Positions 29,980-39,349 of a stretch of 64,000 bases of DNA are shown piece after piece. Position 1 is the stretch's first letter, and each line of letters begins with the position of its first letter. The notes beneath the pieces were generated by a model that searched no databases, was not told the DNA's origin, and was given only the letters and a program-made list of their open reading frames with translations. Source of the stretch: Methanobacterium veterum (lineage in GTDB: Archaea > Methanobacteriota > Methanobacteria > Methanobacteriales > Methanobacteriaceae); NCBI RefSeq assembly GCF_000745485.1, contig NZ_KN050694.1, positions 134,153-198,152 of the forward strand. The letters are read 5' to 3'. A program made the translations under genes and the position numbers.

Positions 29980-31788
29980 TTACTTTTCATTCTTTTTATT
30001 TACTAAATCAAGAACAACGTTCATTATCCTTTCAGAGGATTTACCATCTAACCCATAAACATATTCATTCACGAATTTTTTTCTATTTTCAGACAGTTCT
30101 GCTGCAATTTTCGGGTTAAACACGTTAAGTATACCATCAGCTAATTCTTCTATATTTTTAACTTCCAGCGCTATTCCATCATCTACATACATAGATTTTT
30201 CATTTAAAAAATTAATGCACAGCAATGGTTTATCTAAAATAGCTGATTCTAACCCCACTGTAGATGAAATTGTAATTATAACATCTGAAATGGCCAATAA
30301 ATGCGATAAATTCTCATTTTTTGGCCTCACATATACTTTATCTGGGAATTTATCTTCCAAAAATTTGTAGGATACGGGATCTTCATCAGGATGTGGTTTT
30401 ACATAGATTAAAAATTTATCAAGCTTTTTATTTTTACCCATCTCTTCAATGGTTTCTAAATTAATGCTTTTATAGGGTGCCTGTGTGGCAAAAAGAATAA
30501 TTTTATTTTCTTTATCTTCAAAACTTAGCGCAGATTTTTTATGTTCATCAAATTCAGGTGATCCTGTAATTTCTATTTTTTCATCTTCAAATCCAAGTTC
30601 AAGCAGATATTCTCTACTGGAGTTTCCCCAGACGCATATTTTGTCGGATACTGGTTCTGGCATTAAATTAACAAAGATCTCAGGTAAGCTGAAGAGGCCG
30701 TGCTGTATTTCAACAACAGGGATTTCCTGTTCTTTTGCAGGTAGAATACATGTTCTTGTAACTGTAGAACGGTCATCTCCCACAATTAAAATGTCTGGAG
30801 AAATTTCATGGATTAAATTGCGGGATAATCTTAATTTAAACAGTAAGTAAGGTAATCTATTTTCAAATAAGCTGTAAAATTCTCCTTTAAAGAGATCAAT
30901 ATCGTTTTTTTCATTTTTGAATGCTATATTAAGGTTTTCATCTGAAAATAATGTATCAAGCATTATTTTAATATCTTCATTTTCTATCCATTTGGAATTA
31001 GTTTTAGAGATAGCTTCAACTTCAATGTCAAATGATTTAAGATCTTCCTCCTTGGAAATGAAATAGAATTGAAATCCTTTATTTTCTGACATTTTTCTAA
31101 TTACTGGAATTATATTTCTCAAATAGTTAATATAAACTGCATCTATCAGAATTATCTTTCCAGAAGGGGCATGTGGTTTTTTGGAGTATATATTGAGATC
31201 TTTTAGATAGTTTAAATCCCGATAATTCATCATGTCAACGATTTTATCCCGCGGTTTTCTGAAAATATTGGAATTTAAAAACTTTAATTGGACATCATGT
31301 TTTCTGGTTATATACTCTATTATTTTTCCAGTAGGTGAAGTTGAACTTTCAAAATAGATCGTTTCTGTTGTATCATCTGCAATATTTTCATAACTGGAGA
31401 TTTTACTGTAGGTTTCATATAATTTAATGGCTATCTCATATTCAAAAATAGTTTTAATGTCAATTCCATCGAAATATAATGATTTGCTAATTGTTTCATC
31501 CTGAAAAAGCCTGTTAACTATTTTTTTTACTTTTTTTGAGATAGATATCCCTTTAGTTCCGTCAGGTTTTAACTGGAAAGTGTTTTCAATTCCCTGACTT
31601 TTAAGAAAAGATAATATCTCCTTATCTGTAGAAAATATTTTCAATGAATTTTGCTGTGATAATTTTTTTATTTTAGGAATAACAAATAATTTCAGTTCCT
31701 GAAACCGCACAAACTTTTCAATTGAGTATAAAGACCCTTTTCTAGTGTAAATTGGTTCTAAAATAATATTAATTGTGTTACTGGCCAT
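29980..31788 (-). CDS. GT-B-like surface-glycan protein, candidate nonulosonic acid transferase
   Basis: This 602-residue soluble protein has a poorly conserved N-terminal half and a GT-B-like C-terminal half. That half has EIQHGLFSLPEI near residue 370, a VKPHPDEDPVS motif near 463, and SSTVGLESAILDKPLLCINF near 507. The HP-D/E and S-T-x-G-x-E-x7-P motifs are shared by capsule (KpsC/S-like), CDP-glycerol-type and several sialyltransferase-related families. Its place next to the nonulosonic acid operon makes it a candidate CMP-sugar transferase, but this is inference; another polysaccharide transferase role is possible. A hydrophilic N-terminus and no signal peptide suggest a cytoplasmic protein. 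Confidence 0.75.
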   Translation of the reverse strand: MASNTINIILEPIYTRKGSLYSIEKFVRFQELKLFVIPKIKKLSQQNSLKIFSTDKEILSFLKSQGIENTFQLKPDGTKGISISKKVKKIVNRLFQDETISKSLYFDGIDIKTIFEYEIAIKLYETYSKISSYENIADDTTETIYFESSTSPTGKIIEYITRKHDVQLKFLNSNIFRKPRDKIVDMMNYRDLNYLKDLNIYSKKPHAPSGKIILIDAVYINYLRNIIPVIRKMSENKGFQFYFISKEEDLKSFDIEVEAISKTNSKWIENEDIKIMLDTLFSDENLNIAFKNEKNDIDLFKGEFYSLFENRLPYLLFKLRLSRNLIHEISPDILIVGDDRSTVTRTCILPAKEQEIPVVEIQHGLFSLPEIFVNLMPEPVSDKICVWGNSSREYLLELGFEDEKIEITGSPEFDEHKKSALSFEDKENKIILFATQAPYKSINLETIEEMGKNKKLDKFLIYVKPHPDEDPVSYKFLEDKFPDKVYVRPKNENLSHLLAISDVIITISSTVGLESAILDKPLLCINFLNEKSMYVDDGIALEVKNIEELADGILNVFNPKIAAELSENRKKFVNEYVYGLDGKSSERIMNVVLDLVNKKNEK

Positions 31789-32039
31789 CTAAACACCTGA
31801 TGATACTTTGAAAGTTGATTATTTTTTAGTTTAGAGATATTTATTTTTTAGTTTAAAGATGTAAATTTATGTTATTGTATCTTCTTGTAAATAAGATATT
31901 TTTAGTTTGAAGATGCTGCATTGCTGCGTTATTTTTTGTATCTCATTGTAGGGGTATGTTTATTAATTTAAGATTGTTATTCGTGTCTAACATTGTAAAT
32001 TAGGTATTTTCATTAATTTGAAGATGTAAATTCATGTTT
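31789..32039. repeat. Degenerate AT-rich repeats, partly copying the 3' end of the next gene
   Basis: A unit like TTTTTTAGTTTAAAGAT recurs at about 31820-31860 and 31898-31912. A segment near 31860-31895 (GATGTAAATTTATG, then TCTTCTTGTAAATAAG) resembles 32021-32060 (GATGTAAATTCATG, then CCTCTTGTAAACTGC), which includes the stop end of the gene at 32040-33734. This looks like an old local duplication of about 165 bases that has decayed. Confidence 0.45.
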
Positions 32040-33734
32040 TTATACCCTCTTGTAAACTGCTACATTTCCGAAATTTTTAATTAGTTGGTACCCCTTAAGG
32101 TTCAGTTTAGGTTCGCTTAAAGAATCTATATAATAATCTGCACTCTTGTTTTGAAGGGCATTAGCGAAATCATCAGGGTTCTTGTAAAATCTTGGAAATC
32201 CTCCATTTATTCCTTTTTTAAGATACCAGCTAACTGCAGGAGGATAATCTGAAAAGATTATTTTATCAGTGTAATCTGGATCGTATCCTTTAATCCAGTT
32301 GCTTGTATCTCCTATATCCTTGGTAAATGTTTTTTTAGGGGTATGTCCAATGTAAGTGAGCATGGCAGAGGATAAAAATATTAATGCAATAATTGAATAA
32401 ATTCCCCATGATTTTAAATCTTTATTTTTTATTTTAGGCTTTATTTTATTGATAAATTCACTTAAACCTAAAATAAGGAAGTATGCAAGTGCAGGGGCCA
32501 TTGTAATGAAGTACCTGTCTACTTTTACCCCTAAAGTGCTCTGGAATATGAGATAAGCTCCAAACCACAGGAGCATCATTATGTCTAAATCAATATTTTT
32601 TGCTTCTGGACTCTTTAATAAATTGTACAGCAAGAAACATGCTCCAAAAAGAAATACTTCGCTTAATAAATATTGTGTGTTGTTAAATGTTAATATGGAT
32701 CCAGCAATCAGAATAATCAGCGATACTGCCTTTGCGGTTGCATATTTATTCTGGAAATTAACTTTATTTTTAAATTTAAAGCACAGAATTTTGTATATAT
32801 AAATGATAAGTCCCACAGCTGCTATTAAAATAAGTATATATGCAAGTATCGATGCAAAACCTGTAGATGGGTTTAAAAGCTGTTGATATGTACCGCTGAA
32901 GGGAGCTAAAGAAATATAGTTAGGTATATTTTGAAGGTAATACCAGTAATTAGGGTTGTAAGCAACATCACCTAACCCTTTAGATGTAGATGTAAGTACA
33001 TTAGCTAACAAGCTGTAAAATGATGAAATTGTCCCTAAATGCATGTAAACATATAAAAATCCAGATATTAATATTATAAGTTCTAATAAAATGCCGGCAG
33101 CTACTTTTTTAATTTTTTGTATTTGCCTTATATTAATAATGGCATAAAAGAGCACTGGTAAAATTATAAGGCCTGCTGTATATCTTGTAAGGAATGCCAG
33201 CATCATTAATGGAATGATGAAATACAGGTATTTTGGATTTTTTTTCACCCCTAAAACAGTTAAGTAGATAGCCCATATGGAAAAAGAAACACCAGGGATA
33301 TCTATACCGCCTGCTGTGGCCCATGCAAGCACAACTGGAAATGATATAAATATGAGACTGCCAGTTAAGCTTTGAATTCCATTAAAACGCTGTTTTAATA
33401 AGAAGTATAGTCCAATTACGCCAATTATAAACAATATACTGTCTAAGATGAAAATGGCATTAAGAGATATGTATCCTGCTTTAAAAAAAAGCGAAGTTAA
33501 AAATGGTACAACTGGTGGAAGATAAAGTATACTGCCTTTTCCCGTGCCTGCAAAATATAATGCATTATTCAAATAAGTAAAAACATCCCAGTAAGGGACA
33601 CCAATTTTCATTTGAACTTCTAAAAGATAAGCAGTTATCCCTGCAGTAATTATGGTTAATATAAAGAGGGGATTACGGTATATTTTACTTAAATTTGCAA
33701 AAGCAGATCTATATTTGTTTCTTGCGCTGTCCAA
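32040..33734 (-). CDS. Polytopic GT-C-fold glycosyltransferase-like protein (GT39/ArnT type)
   Basis: This 564-residue protein has about twelve membrane segments and a soluble C-terminal part of about 85 residues. The loop after the first helix has a GVPYWDVFTYLNNALYFAG motif, whose acidic residue occupies the catalytic position of PMT/ArnT-type enzymes, and an LPPVVPFLTS segment follows. It would use a lipid-linked sugar on the outer side of the membrane. It differs from the two paralogs at 9040 and 11843. Substrate unknown. Confidence 0.78.
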   Translation of the reverse strand: MDSARNKYRSAFANLSKIYRNPLFILTIITAGITAYLLEVQMKIGVPYWDVFTYLNNALYFAGTGKGSILYLPPVVPFLTSLFFKAGYISLNAIFILDSILFIIGVIGLYFLLKQRFNGIQSLTGSLIFISFPVVLAWATAGGIDIPGVSFSIWAIYLTVLGVKKNPKYLYFIIPLMMLAFLTRYTAGLIILPVLFYAIINIRQIQKIKKVAAGILLELIILISGFLYVYMHLGTISSFYSLLANVLTSTSKGLGDVAYNPNYWYYLQNIPNYISLAPFSGTYQQLLNPSTGFASILAYILILIAAVGLIIYIYKILCFKFKNKVNFQNKYATAKAVSLIILIAGSILTFNNTQYLLSEVFLFGACFLLYNLLKSPEAKNIDLDIMMLLWFGAYLIFQSTLGVKVDRYFITMAPALAYFLILGLSEFINKIKPKIKNKDLKSWGIYSIIALIFLSSAMLTYIGHTPKKTFTKDIGDTSNWIKGYDPDYTDKIIFSDYPPAVSWYLKKGINGGFPRFYKNPDDFANALQNKSADYYIDSLSEPKLNLKGYQLIKNFGNVAVYKRV

Positions 33735-34064
33735 TTCATCACCTTAAAAGTCCTTGAAAATCTTAGAGCATGCTATTATTTACCGTCGGTAAATTAGAAT
33801 TTTATTTAGTAAGATTTGATACTGTTTCTAAGTTTTAATATTTAATTTTTGTTAGATCAATAAATATTTTTTCGCATTATCTAAAATTCATAGTACATTT
33901 TCGGATTTTAATTTATGATGCTGTAAAATGAGCATTACATATTATTTGATATTAATTTACAAAAGAATAAGTAAATAATATATTTTAGTTTTTAAAGTAA
34001 GCTAACAGCCCGTGGTTAAGTTAATGTAGTATATTTTAACATTTAACTATGAGCGAGGGTGTCG
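33735..34064. other. 330-base intergenic stretch with one 7-bp hairpin
   Basis: ATTTACC-GTC-GGTAAAT at 33778-33794 is a perfect 7-bp stem with a three-base loop, of the same form as units of the palindrome arrays. It lies about 45-60 bases upstream of the GT-C gene start. Nothing else is recognised. Confidence 0.45.
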
Positions 34065-35300
34065 TTAAAACAAAACCCTGTTTTCTTTTTTTAAATAGTA
34101 ATTCAGCTGGTCTTTTATAATGTGGTTTAGTTTATACTCAATTTTAGCCCCTAATTTTTGGATATTTTCGGTATTTGCAAATAAAATTGGTACTTCTGCT
34201 GGTCTGAATCTTTCAGGGTTGAATTCTACTGATATTTCTCCTTTATCTGTGTGGGCATAAATTCCTTTATCTGCAATTGTATACTCAAGTTCTCCTTCTA
34301 ACATCATCTGGTCTACTGCTGTTTTTTCAAAGCCAACTCCAAAAATCTTGGAATTGTCCATTGAAAGTGGTTCTTTAACCATTTTTTCTCCATTAAAGGC
34401 TTCAATTTTATCAATATCCCATCCTGATTCTTTTAAACTTAATAATATGTAGCTCAATACTGAATTTGTTCGCATTGAACCCTGATTATATACTTCTCCG
34501 TTTTTACCTTTCTCAGCAAGAAGCATGTAGCCTCTAACTATTTCTTTGACATGTGACCAGTCTCTAAAAGCGTTCACATTACCTATATTAATTTTACTAA
34601 TTTCTCCAAACTTTAATTTCATAATCTGGTTAGTTATAACCGATGTAACGAACATAGGTCCTCTTCCAGCACCTTCATGGTTAAAAGCACGAGAAACAAC
34701 ATTTTTCATACCATATGAATGGTAGTAATTCCTCATTAAAAAATCACCATAAACCTTAGAAACAGCATAAGGAGACATTGGGCGTAAAGGATTAGTCTCT
34801 TTAATAGGAACTTCAGGAATATTTTCTACTTCAGGAAATATGGAGTGATGTTTTTTTTGCACCTGTTCATGGTTATTACTGGAGGATATGACCAGTCCAT
34901 ATTCTTCGCTGGAACCTGCAAAAACAATTTTTGAATCAATATCTTTCATCCTTACTGCATCTAATAAATTCACAGTTCCTATGCAGTTTATTTGCTGTGT
35001 TTCCAGTGAATTCTCAAAGGATCTTGGAACAAATGACTGAGCAGCTAAATGAAAAATAAAATCAGGATCTGCAACGTCAAGTGCATTAGCAAGTGAAGTT
35101 ATATCAGTTAAGTCACCACCAATCAACTTCACATCATTTTCAATTCCTTTATCTTCTAAACTTTTAGTTTTTAACCCATCAGCCCTCTTTCTAACTAAAC
35201 CAAAGACAATAGCTTCCTTTTCTAACAAGGCTTCTCCTAAATAAGGCCCTACAAATCCACCTATTCCGGTTATTAAAACATTTTTACCTTTCCAGTTCAT
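34065..35300 (-). CDS. GDP-mannose 4,6-dehydratase-like SDR enzyme
   Basis: This 411-residue extended SDR protein has VLITGIGGFVGPYL at the N-terminus, FHLAAQSFVPRSF near residue 86, AGSSEEYG near 129 and the catalytic SPYAVSKVYGDF near 178. The RAFNHEGAGRGPMFVTS segment near 207 is typical of GDP-mannose 4,6-dehydratases. It is longer than most (about 340-370 residues), because of a polar insertion at about 140-165 and an extended C-terminal part at about 330-375. It likely makes a 4-keto-6-deoxy sugar for rhamnose-like or fucose-like residues. Exact donor uncertain. Confidence 0.82.
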   Translation of the reverse strand: MNWKGKNVLITGIGGFVGPYLGEALLEKEAIVFGLVRKRADGLKTKSLEDKGIENDVKLIGGDLTDITSLANALDVADPDFIFHLAAQSFVPRSFENSLETQQINCIGTVNLLDAVRMKDIDSKIVFAGSSEEYGLVISSSNNHEQVQKKHHSIFPEVENIPEVPIKETNPLRPMSPYAVSKVYGDFLMRNYYHSYGMKNVVSRAFNHEGAGRGPMFVTSVITNQIMKLKFGEISKINIGNVNAFRDWSHVKEIVRGYMLLAEKGKNGEVYNQGSMRTNSVLSYILLSLKESGWDIDKIEAFNGEKMVKEPLSMDNSKIFGVGFEKTAVDQMMLEGELEYTIADKGIYAHTDKGEISVEFNPERFRPAEVPILFANTENIQKLGAKIEYKLNHIIKDQLNYYLKKENRVLF

Positions 35301-35561
35301 TCAAGCCCCTCATAACTAAATTTAAACTTTAAATTAAGTAATTTCTGCGTTATATTGCTTATTTTGGCTTTTATTGTGTGTAATATGTCTTATATTTCAT
35401 GGAATGCGGGATTTGGTCATTTAAATTTTTTATTTCAGTAGCCATGCAAATGGGAGTATTGGTGTATGTTCATTTTTCACATGCATTCGCTAGGGAATTC
35501 TTATTATTAAGTATGTGTTTATTATTAATTAATGTTACTAATTACTTACTAATATGTAAAT

Positions 35562-36632
35562 TTAGTCTGTTAATTCTAGATACAATTCTCTTGTTTTGTT
35601 TCCAACAGCTCTCCAGCTTGTTTTTTTGTTAAAATACCTGCATTTTTCCCTAAGATGTTCCTGTTTTTCAGTATTCCTTAGGAGTCCGCATATTTTTTCC
35701 AGTAGATCCTGCTTATTTTCGTTTTTAAAGAGTTCTATACAACTATATTCACTTTTTATTTCTTTAAAATAATCCAGGTCAGAAGTTATGGTTGGAATTT
35801 GGTAGCTTAGGGCTATATTAAGGGCTGCAGAAGCGATAATCCATCGATAAGGATATATAAAAATATCCGTGGCGCCTGCAACAATTGGCAGCTGTTTTTT
35901 ATCAACAAAACCAAAAAATTTTACCCTTTCCTGTAACCCTGCATAAAATATTTGCTCTTCTAAAAGGTGCTTGTACTCAATTTGTTCTTTAGTTCTGGGT
36001 GCGCCTGCTATAACAAGGATATGGTTTTTATCAAGCTCAGGTAAAATATCAACCAGGAGGTCATGTCCTTTATTTAAACCTATAAATCCAAAAATAGTCA
36101 ATATTTTCTTGCCTGTCAGGCCTAATTTATTTTTACATAACTTTTTATCCAGTAATTTACTTTGGGAGGTACCCAGCGGAATTAAAAATAACTTATCTTT
36201 TTTTACGCCACATTTTTCCATAGAATTGATTAAATTACTGTTATGAGCAATTAATTTGTCAGAAAAGTTTAGAAATTTAATAATAATTTTATCTATCGTT
36301 GATTTTGAGTCTATTTCATGTACAGTAGTAATTATTTTATTTTTTCTCCAGAATTTCAGCAGAGATATAACCATTGGAAAATAACTGAGTGAAACATTAG
36401 GTATAAAAGGGCCAAATAAATCGCTGTGGTACTGGATATGTGTAATTTGATTCTTTGGGATATTTTTTAATAATTTAAAGAAGTAAAAAGGATTTTTAGG
36501 CCCATATTTTTTAACTGGACAGATGTTGATTTGAATATCGTCATGTTTTCTTAATTCATCGACAAATAATCTAGTGGTATCTGCTATTCCACATTCTGCG
36601 TTCCAGCTGGTAATGAAATTAATCGTAATCAT
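35562..36632 (-). CDS. GT4 family glycosyltransferase
   Basis: This 356-residue GT-B protein has an N-terminal WNAECGIADTTRLF motif in place of the usual GG-E, an IPLGTS linker near residue 151, FGFIGLNKGHDLL near 175 and VIAGAPR near 204. The donor-site region near 260-285 (YPYRWIIASAALNIALSYQIP) has an Ala-rich pattern instead of E-x7-E, as seen in some GT4 relatives. It lies 15 bases after a GT2 gene on the same strand. Substrate unknown. Confidence 0.85.
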   Translation of the reverse strand: MITINFITSWNAECGIADTTRLFVDELRKHDDIQINICPVKKYGPKNPFYFFKLLKNIPKNQITHIQYHSDLFGPFIPNVSLSYFPMVISLLKFWRKNKIITTVHEIDSKSTIDKIIIKFLNFSDKLIAHNSNLINSMEKCGVKKDKLFLIPLGTSQSKLLDKKLCKNKLGLTGKKILTIFGFIGLNKGHDLLVDILPELDKNHILVIAGAPRTKEQIEYKHLLEEQIFYAGLQERVKFFGFVDKKQLPIVAGATDIFIYPYRWIIASAALNIALSYQIPTITSDLDYFKEIKSEYSCIELFKNENKQDLLEKICGLLRNTEKQEHLREKCRYFNKKTSWRAVGNKTRELYLELTD

Positions 36633-36647
36633 TTTTCCATCTGGTGA

Positions 36648-37661
36648 TTATTTAATGAAAATACCGTTTTTTATCCCTTTTAAAAAGTAATTGCTCTGTT
36701 TCAGGCTTCTTTTATATATGCCGTATAATGTATACTTACATGTTAAATTCCAGAAATAGAATCCAAAAAAAAGGAGCAGAAAAGAAATATATTGTGTTCT
36801 ATTTGCATATTTTTGCATGAACCAGAACTTATTCCGGGTATAATAATATAACTTTGTGGGGTCATCTGTTGATGCTGAAATTTTATGCCATATTTTAGCT
36901 TTTGGAACGTACACTGACCTGTATCCTGCTTTATTTCCCCTTGTACATAAATCTGCTTCTTCCCAGTAAGCAAAATATTTTGTGTCAAATAAACCTATTT
37001 TCTCTAAAACTTCTCTTTTTACAAGCAAGCAGGAACCTTCGCCATATTCTACAGTCTTTATTTCATCATACTGGCCATTATCAACTTCATTTACGCCAAT
37101 GGAGTGGGATTGTCCTTTAAACATATTTAAGGATCCGCCGGCGAAATTTATGACATTTCGCTTGTTATTAAAATCATAGTAGTATGTTTTGGGGCTTGCA
37201 AACCCTATTTCATGGCTGCTTTCAGAAACTTTAACCAGTTCTCTTAAAAAATCACTGTCAACTACTGTATCATTGTTTAAGAGGAGAATGTAGTCTGAAT
37301 CTAAATTGGTTAATCCATATCTTATTCCAATGTTGCTTCCCTCTGCAAATCCATAATTTTTATCATTTTTAATTAGTACTATCTCTGCAAAATTGGATTC
37401 TCTTTTTTCAGATTCTTCCTTTGTATATTCGATTGTTTCAGCGGGTTTATTTCTTCTTGAATATTTAAAAAAAGAGGATTTGATTTTGATTTCTCCTTTA
37501 AAGTACTTTCTTATTCTTTCTAAGGAGTCATCTGAAGATGCATTATCAACAAGGATTATATTGTAATTGGAATAGTCAATTTGACGTAATGACTCAAGAC
37601 ATTCTAACGTATCTTCAGAGCCGTTCCAGTTTAAAATTACCACTGCAATTTTTGGGTTCAT
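36648..37661 (-). CDS. GT2 family glycosyltransferase
   Basis: This 337-residue protein has a GT-A domain of the rhamnosyltransferase-like GT2 group: VVILNWNGSEDTLECLESL at the start, VDNASSDDS near 37, YGFAEGSNIGI near 103 and LLLNNDTVVD (DxD-type) near 125. EGSCLLVKREV lies near 204 and a YWEEADLC motif near 228. A hydrophobic stretch is present near 297-312. It transfers a sugar in the cytoplasm to a growing lipid-linked glycan. It is a paralog of the genes at 39350 and 40487. Confidence 0.9.
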   Translation of the reverse strand: MNPKIAVVILNWNGSEDTLECLESLRQIDYSNYNIILVDNASSDDSLERIRKYFKGEIKIKSSFFKYSRRNKPAETIEYTKEESEKRESNFAEIVLIKNDKNYGFAEGSNIGIRYGLTNLDSDYILLLNNDTVVDSDFLRELVKVSESSHEIGFASPKTYYYDFNNKRNVINFAGGSLNMFKGQSHSIGVNEVDNGQYDEIKTVEYGEGSCLLVKREVLEKIGLFDTKYFAYWEEADLCTRGNKAGYRSVYVPKAKIWHKISASTDDPTKLYYYTRNKFWFMQKYANRTQYISFLLLFFGFYFWNLTCKYTLYGIYKRSLKQSNYFLKGIKNGIFIK

Positions 37662-37981
37662 AATATCATATCATGATTTTTTTTTGACTGGAAAACATTC
37701 CTTTAAAATGTTTTGGAGGTAAAAATGATACTCCATAGTTAGTATGTACTTTATAACATAAATAATTTTTATATCAATATAATATAAAATCAAGATTGGT
37801 TCTAGAGTATTATTTCTTCAAAAGAGCCCTATTTGAACTTTTTAAGGTTTTTATTATATAACTAGCAACTATTATTCTATATGATCCGATGATAAGGATA
37901 GATAATCTACAATGAGTTTAAATTATTAGTTTTCTTGATTGCGGCTTTAAAAATGATAAATTTAAACATTAAATTTGCAAT
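37662..37981. other. 320-base intergenic stretch, nothing recognised
   Basis: AT-rich spacer between two minus-strand glycosyltransferase genes. No ORF, RNA or repeat was recognised. Confidence 0.4.
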
Positions 37982-39199
37982 TTATGATGTATATCTATCT
38001 ATTGCTAGGTTTAAATGGTTTAATAATCTGATTCCTGCATGTTCTAATGTCCAGAAATTTTGAACATTAGTTATGGCATTTTTTGACATTTCACGACTTT
38101 TATCTGTGTCCCTCAGAAGTTCAAGAATGGCCTGTGCAAATAAGTTTTCATCTCGATCTATGAGCAATCCTGTTTCATTGTGTACCACTGTTTCTCTAAC
38201 ACCTCCCTCTTTAACAGCAACAACAGGAGTTCCACAGCTCATGGATTCAATTGGAATTAACCCAAATGGTTCAAGATAAGGAGTATAAATAACCATTTTT
38301 GCTTTATTATATAATTTTATCAGCTCATGATCATTTATTAAATCTAGAATAGTTAATTTTACTCCTAATTTATTTGCAAGTTTTTCTATGTAATTTTTCC
38401 ATTCCGGCGATGAAAAATTAGAAACTATGGTGAACTCTGGACGTATTTGCTCGTTTATTAAAGATAAAGATCGTATTGTAAAATCATATCCTTTGATGGG
38501 CGTACATGAACCCACAGACAGCACGAAATCTTCAGAAGGTAGTTGCAGCGGTTTAAATTTATATGTATCAATTCCGAGGTATGAAACAAAAGAATTCAAT
38601 CCGTATGTTTTTAGAAGAGATTCTCTTGAAAAATAGGAGTTTGCCAGGATATATTTGGCATATTTAGCATTTATGCTGTCAATTTTAAATGTATTGTTCA
38701 AATCACGATATTTCATTTTCTTTCTAATAAAATTAGGATTTTCTATATCATTTGAGACTTCTTCAAGGATTTTATCATTGCGTAAAGGCTGTTGGCAGTA
38801 GTAAACAGCAGGTATTTTGATATATTTAAGAATGAAAGGGGACATTGTAAATTTGTCCTGTTCACTTAAAACCACATCATAATTTCCGCCATTAATATCT
38901 GCGGCAATATTTTTTTCAGTTAATTCAAGCTCTTTCAGTGATACCAGGTCACTACTCGGAGTTTCTGGGTTGAGCTTGGAATAAATAAATGATCTTAAAA
39001 AACCAGTTTTTACAGGAAACACCTTAAAATTATTCACCAATTCTATAAGAGATAAAAAGTTTTCATTTGCAGTTTCAGGAACAAAAACATCAACTTCATG
39101 TCCTGAAGAGACCAGATATTTAACATGATCATACAATGCCCTTTTGGCCCCTCCTGAAGGTAAATTATGAAAAACAGCAATTTTTAATGTTTTTTTCAT
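37982..39199 (-). CDS. GT4 family glycosyltransferase
   Basis: This 405-residue GT-B protein has the N-terminal HNLPSGGAKRALYDHVKYL motif, SVGSCTPIKGYDF near residue 225 and the donor-site YTPYLEPFGLIPIESMSCGTPVV region with E-x7-E (EPFGLIPIE) near 305. VRETVVHNETGLLID follows. It is expected in the cytoplasm. It lies alone between two intergenic gaps but within the minus-strand glycan run. Substrate unknown. Confidence 0.9.
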   Translation of the reverse strand: MKKTLKIAVFHNLPSGGAKRALYDHVKYLVSSGHEVDVFVPETANENFLSLIELVNNFKVFPVKTGFLRSFIYSKLNPETPSSDLVSLKELELTEKNIAADINGGNYDVVLSEQDKFTMSPFILKYIKIPAVYYCQQPLRNDKILEEVSNDIENPNFIRKKMKYRDLNNTFKIDSINAKYAKYILANSYFSRESLLKTYGLNSFVSYLGIDTYKFKPLQLPSEDFVLSVGSCTPIKGYDFTIRSLSLINEQIRPEFTIVSNFSSPEWKNYIEKLANKLGVKLTILDLINDHELIKLYNKAKMVIYTPYLEPFGLIPIESMSCGTPVVAVKEGGVRETVVHNETGLLIDRDENLFAQAILELLRDTDKSREMSKNAITNVQNFWTLEHAGIRLLNHLNLAIDRYTS

Positions 39200-39349
39200 A
39201 TTACTCTCCTCTGTACAGTAAGTTTTAAGCAGGTATGTAAATTCTTTATTCCTGATAATTTTAAAATAATTTAATTATTACATATGATTTAAGCCTTAAA
39301 TTTTATTTAAACTGTTATTTATGTTTAAATATTATTTTTATATATTTAA

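Noticed and set aside
29877..30119. 80-codon plus-strand frame overlapping the candidate transferase gene
   Set aside because: More than half of it is antisense to the 602-residue protein gene and it has no convincing ribosome-binding site. Only the different frame at 29861-29956 looked protein-like.
35399..35632. 77-codon plus-strand frame before a minus-strand glycosyltransferase gene
   Set aside because: It overlaps the 3' end of a well-supported GT4 gene by 71 bases, lacks a ribosome-binding site, and its hydrophobic composition is what antisense AT-rich DNA gives.
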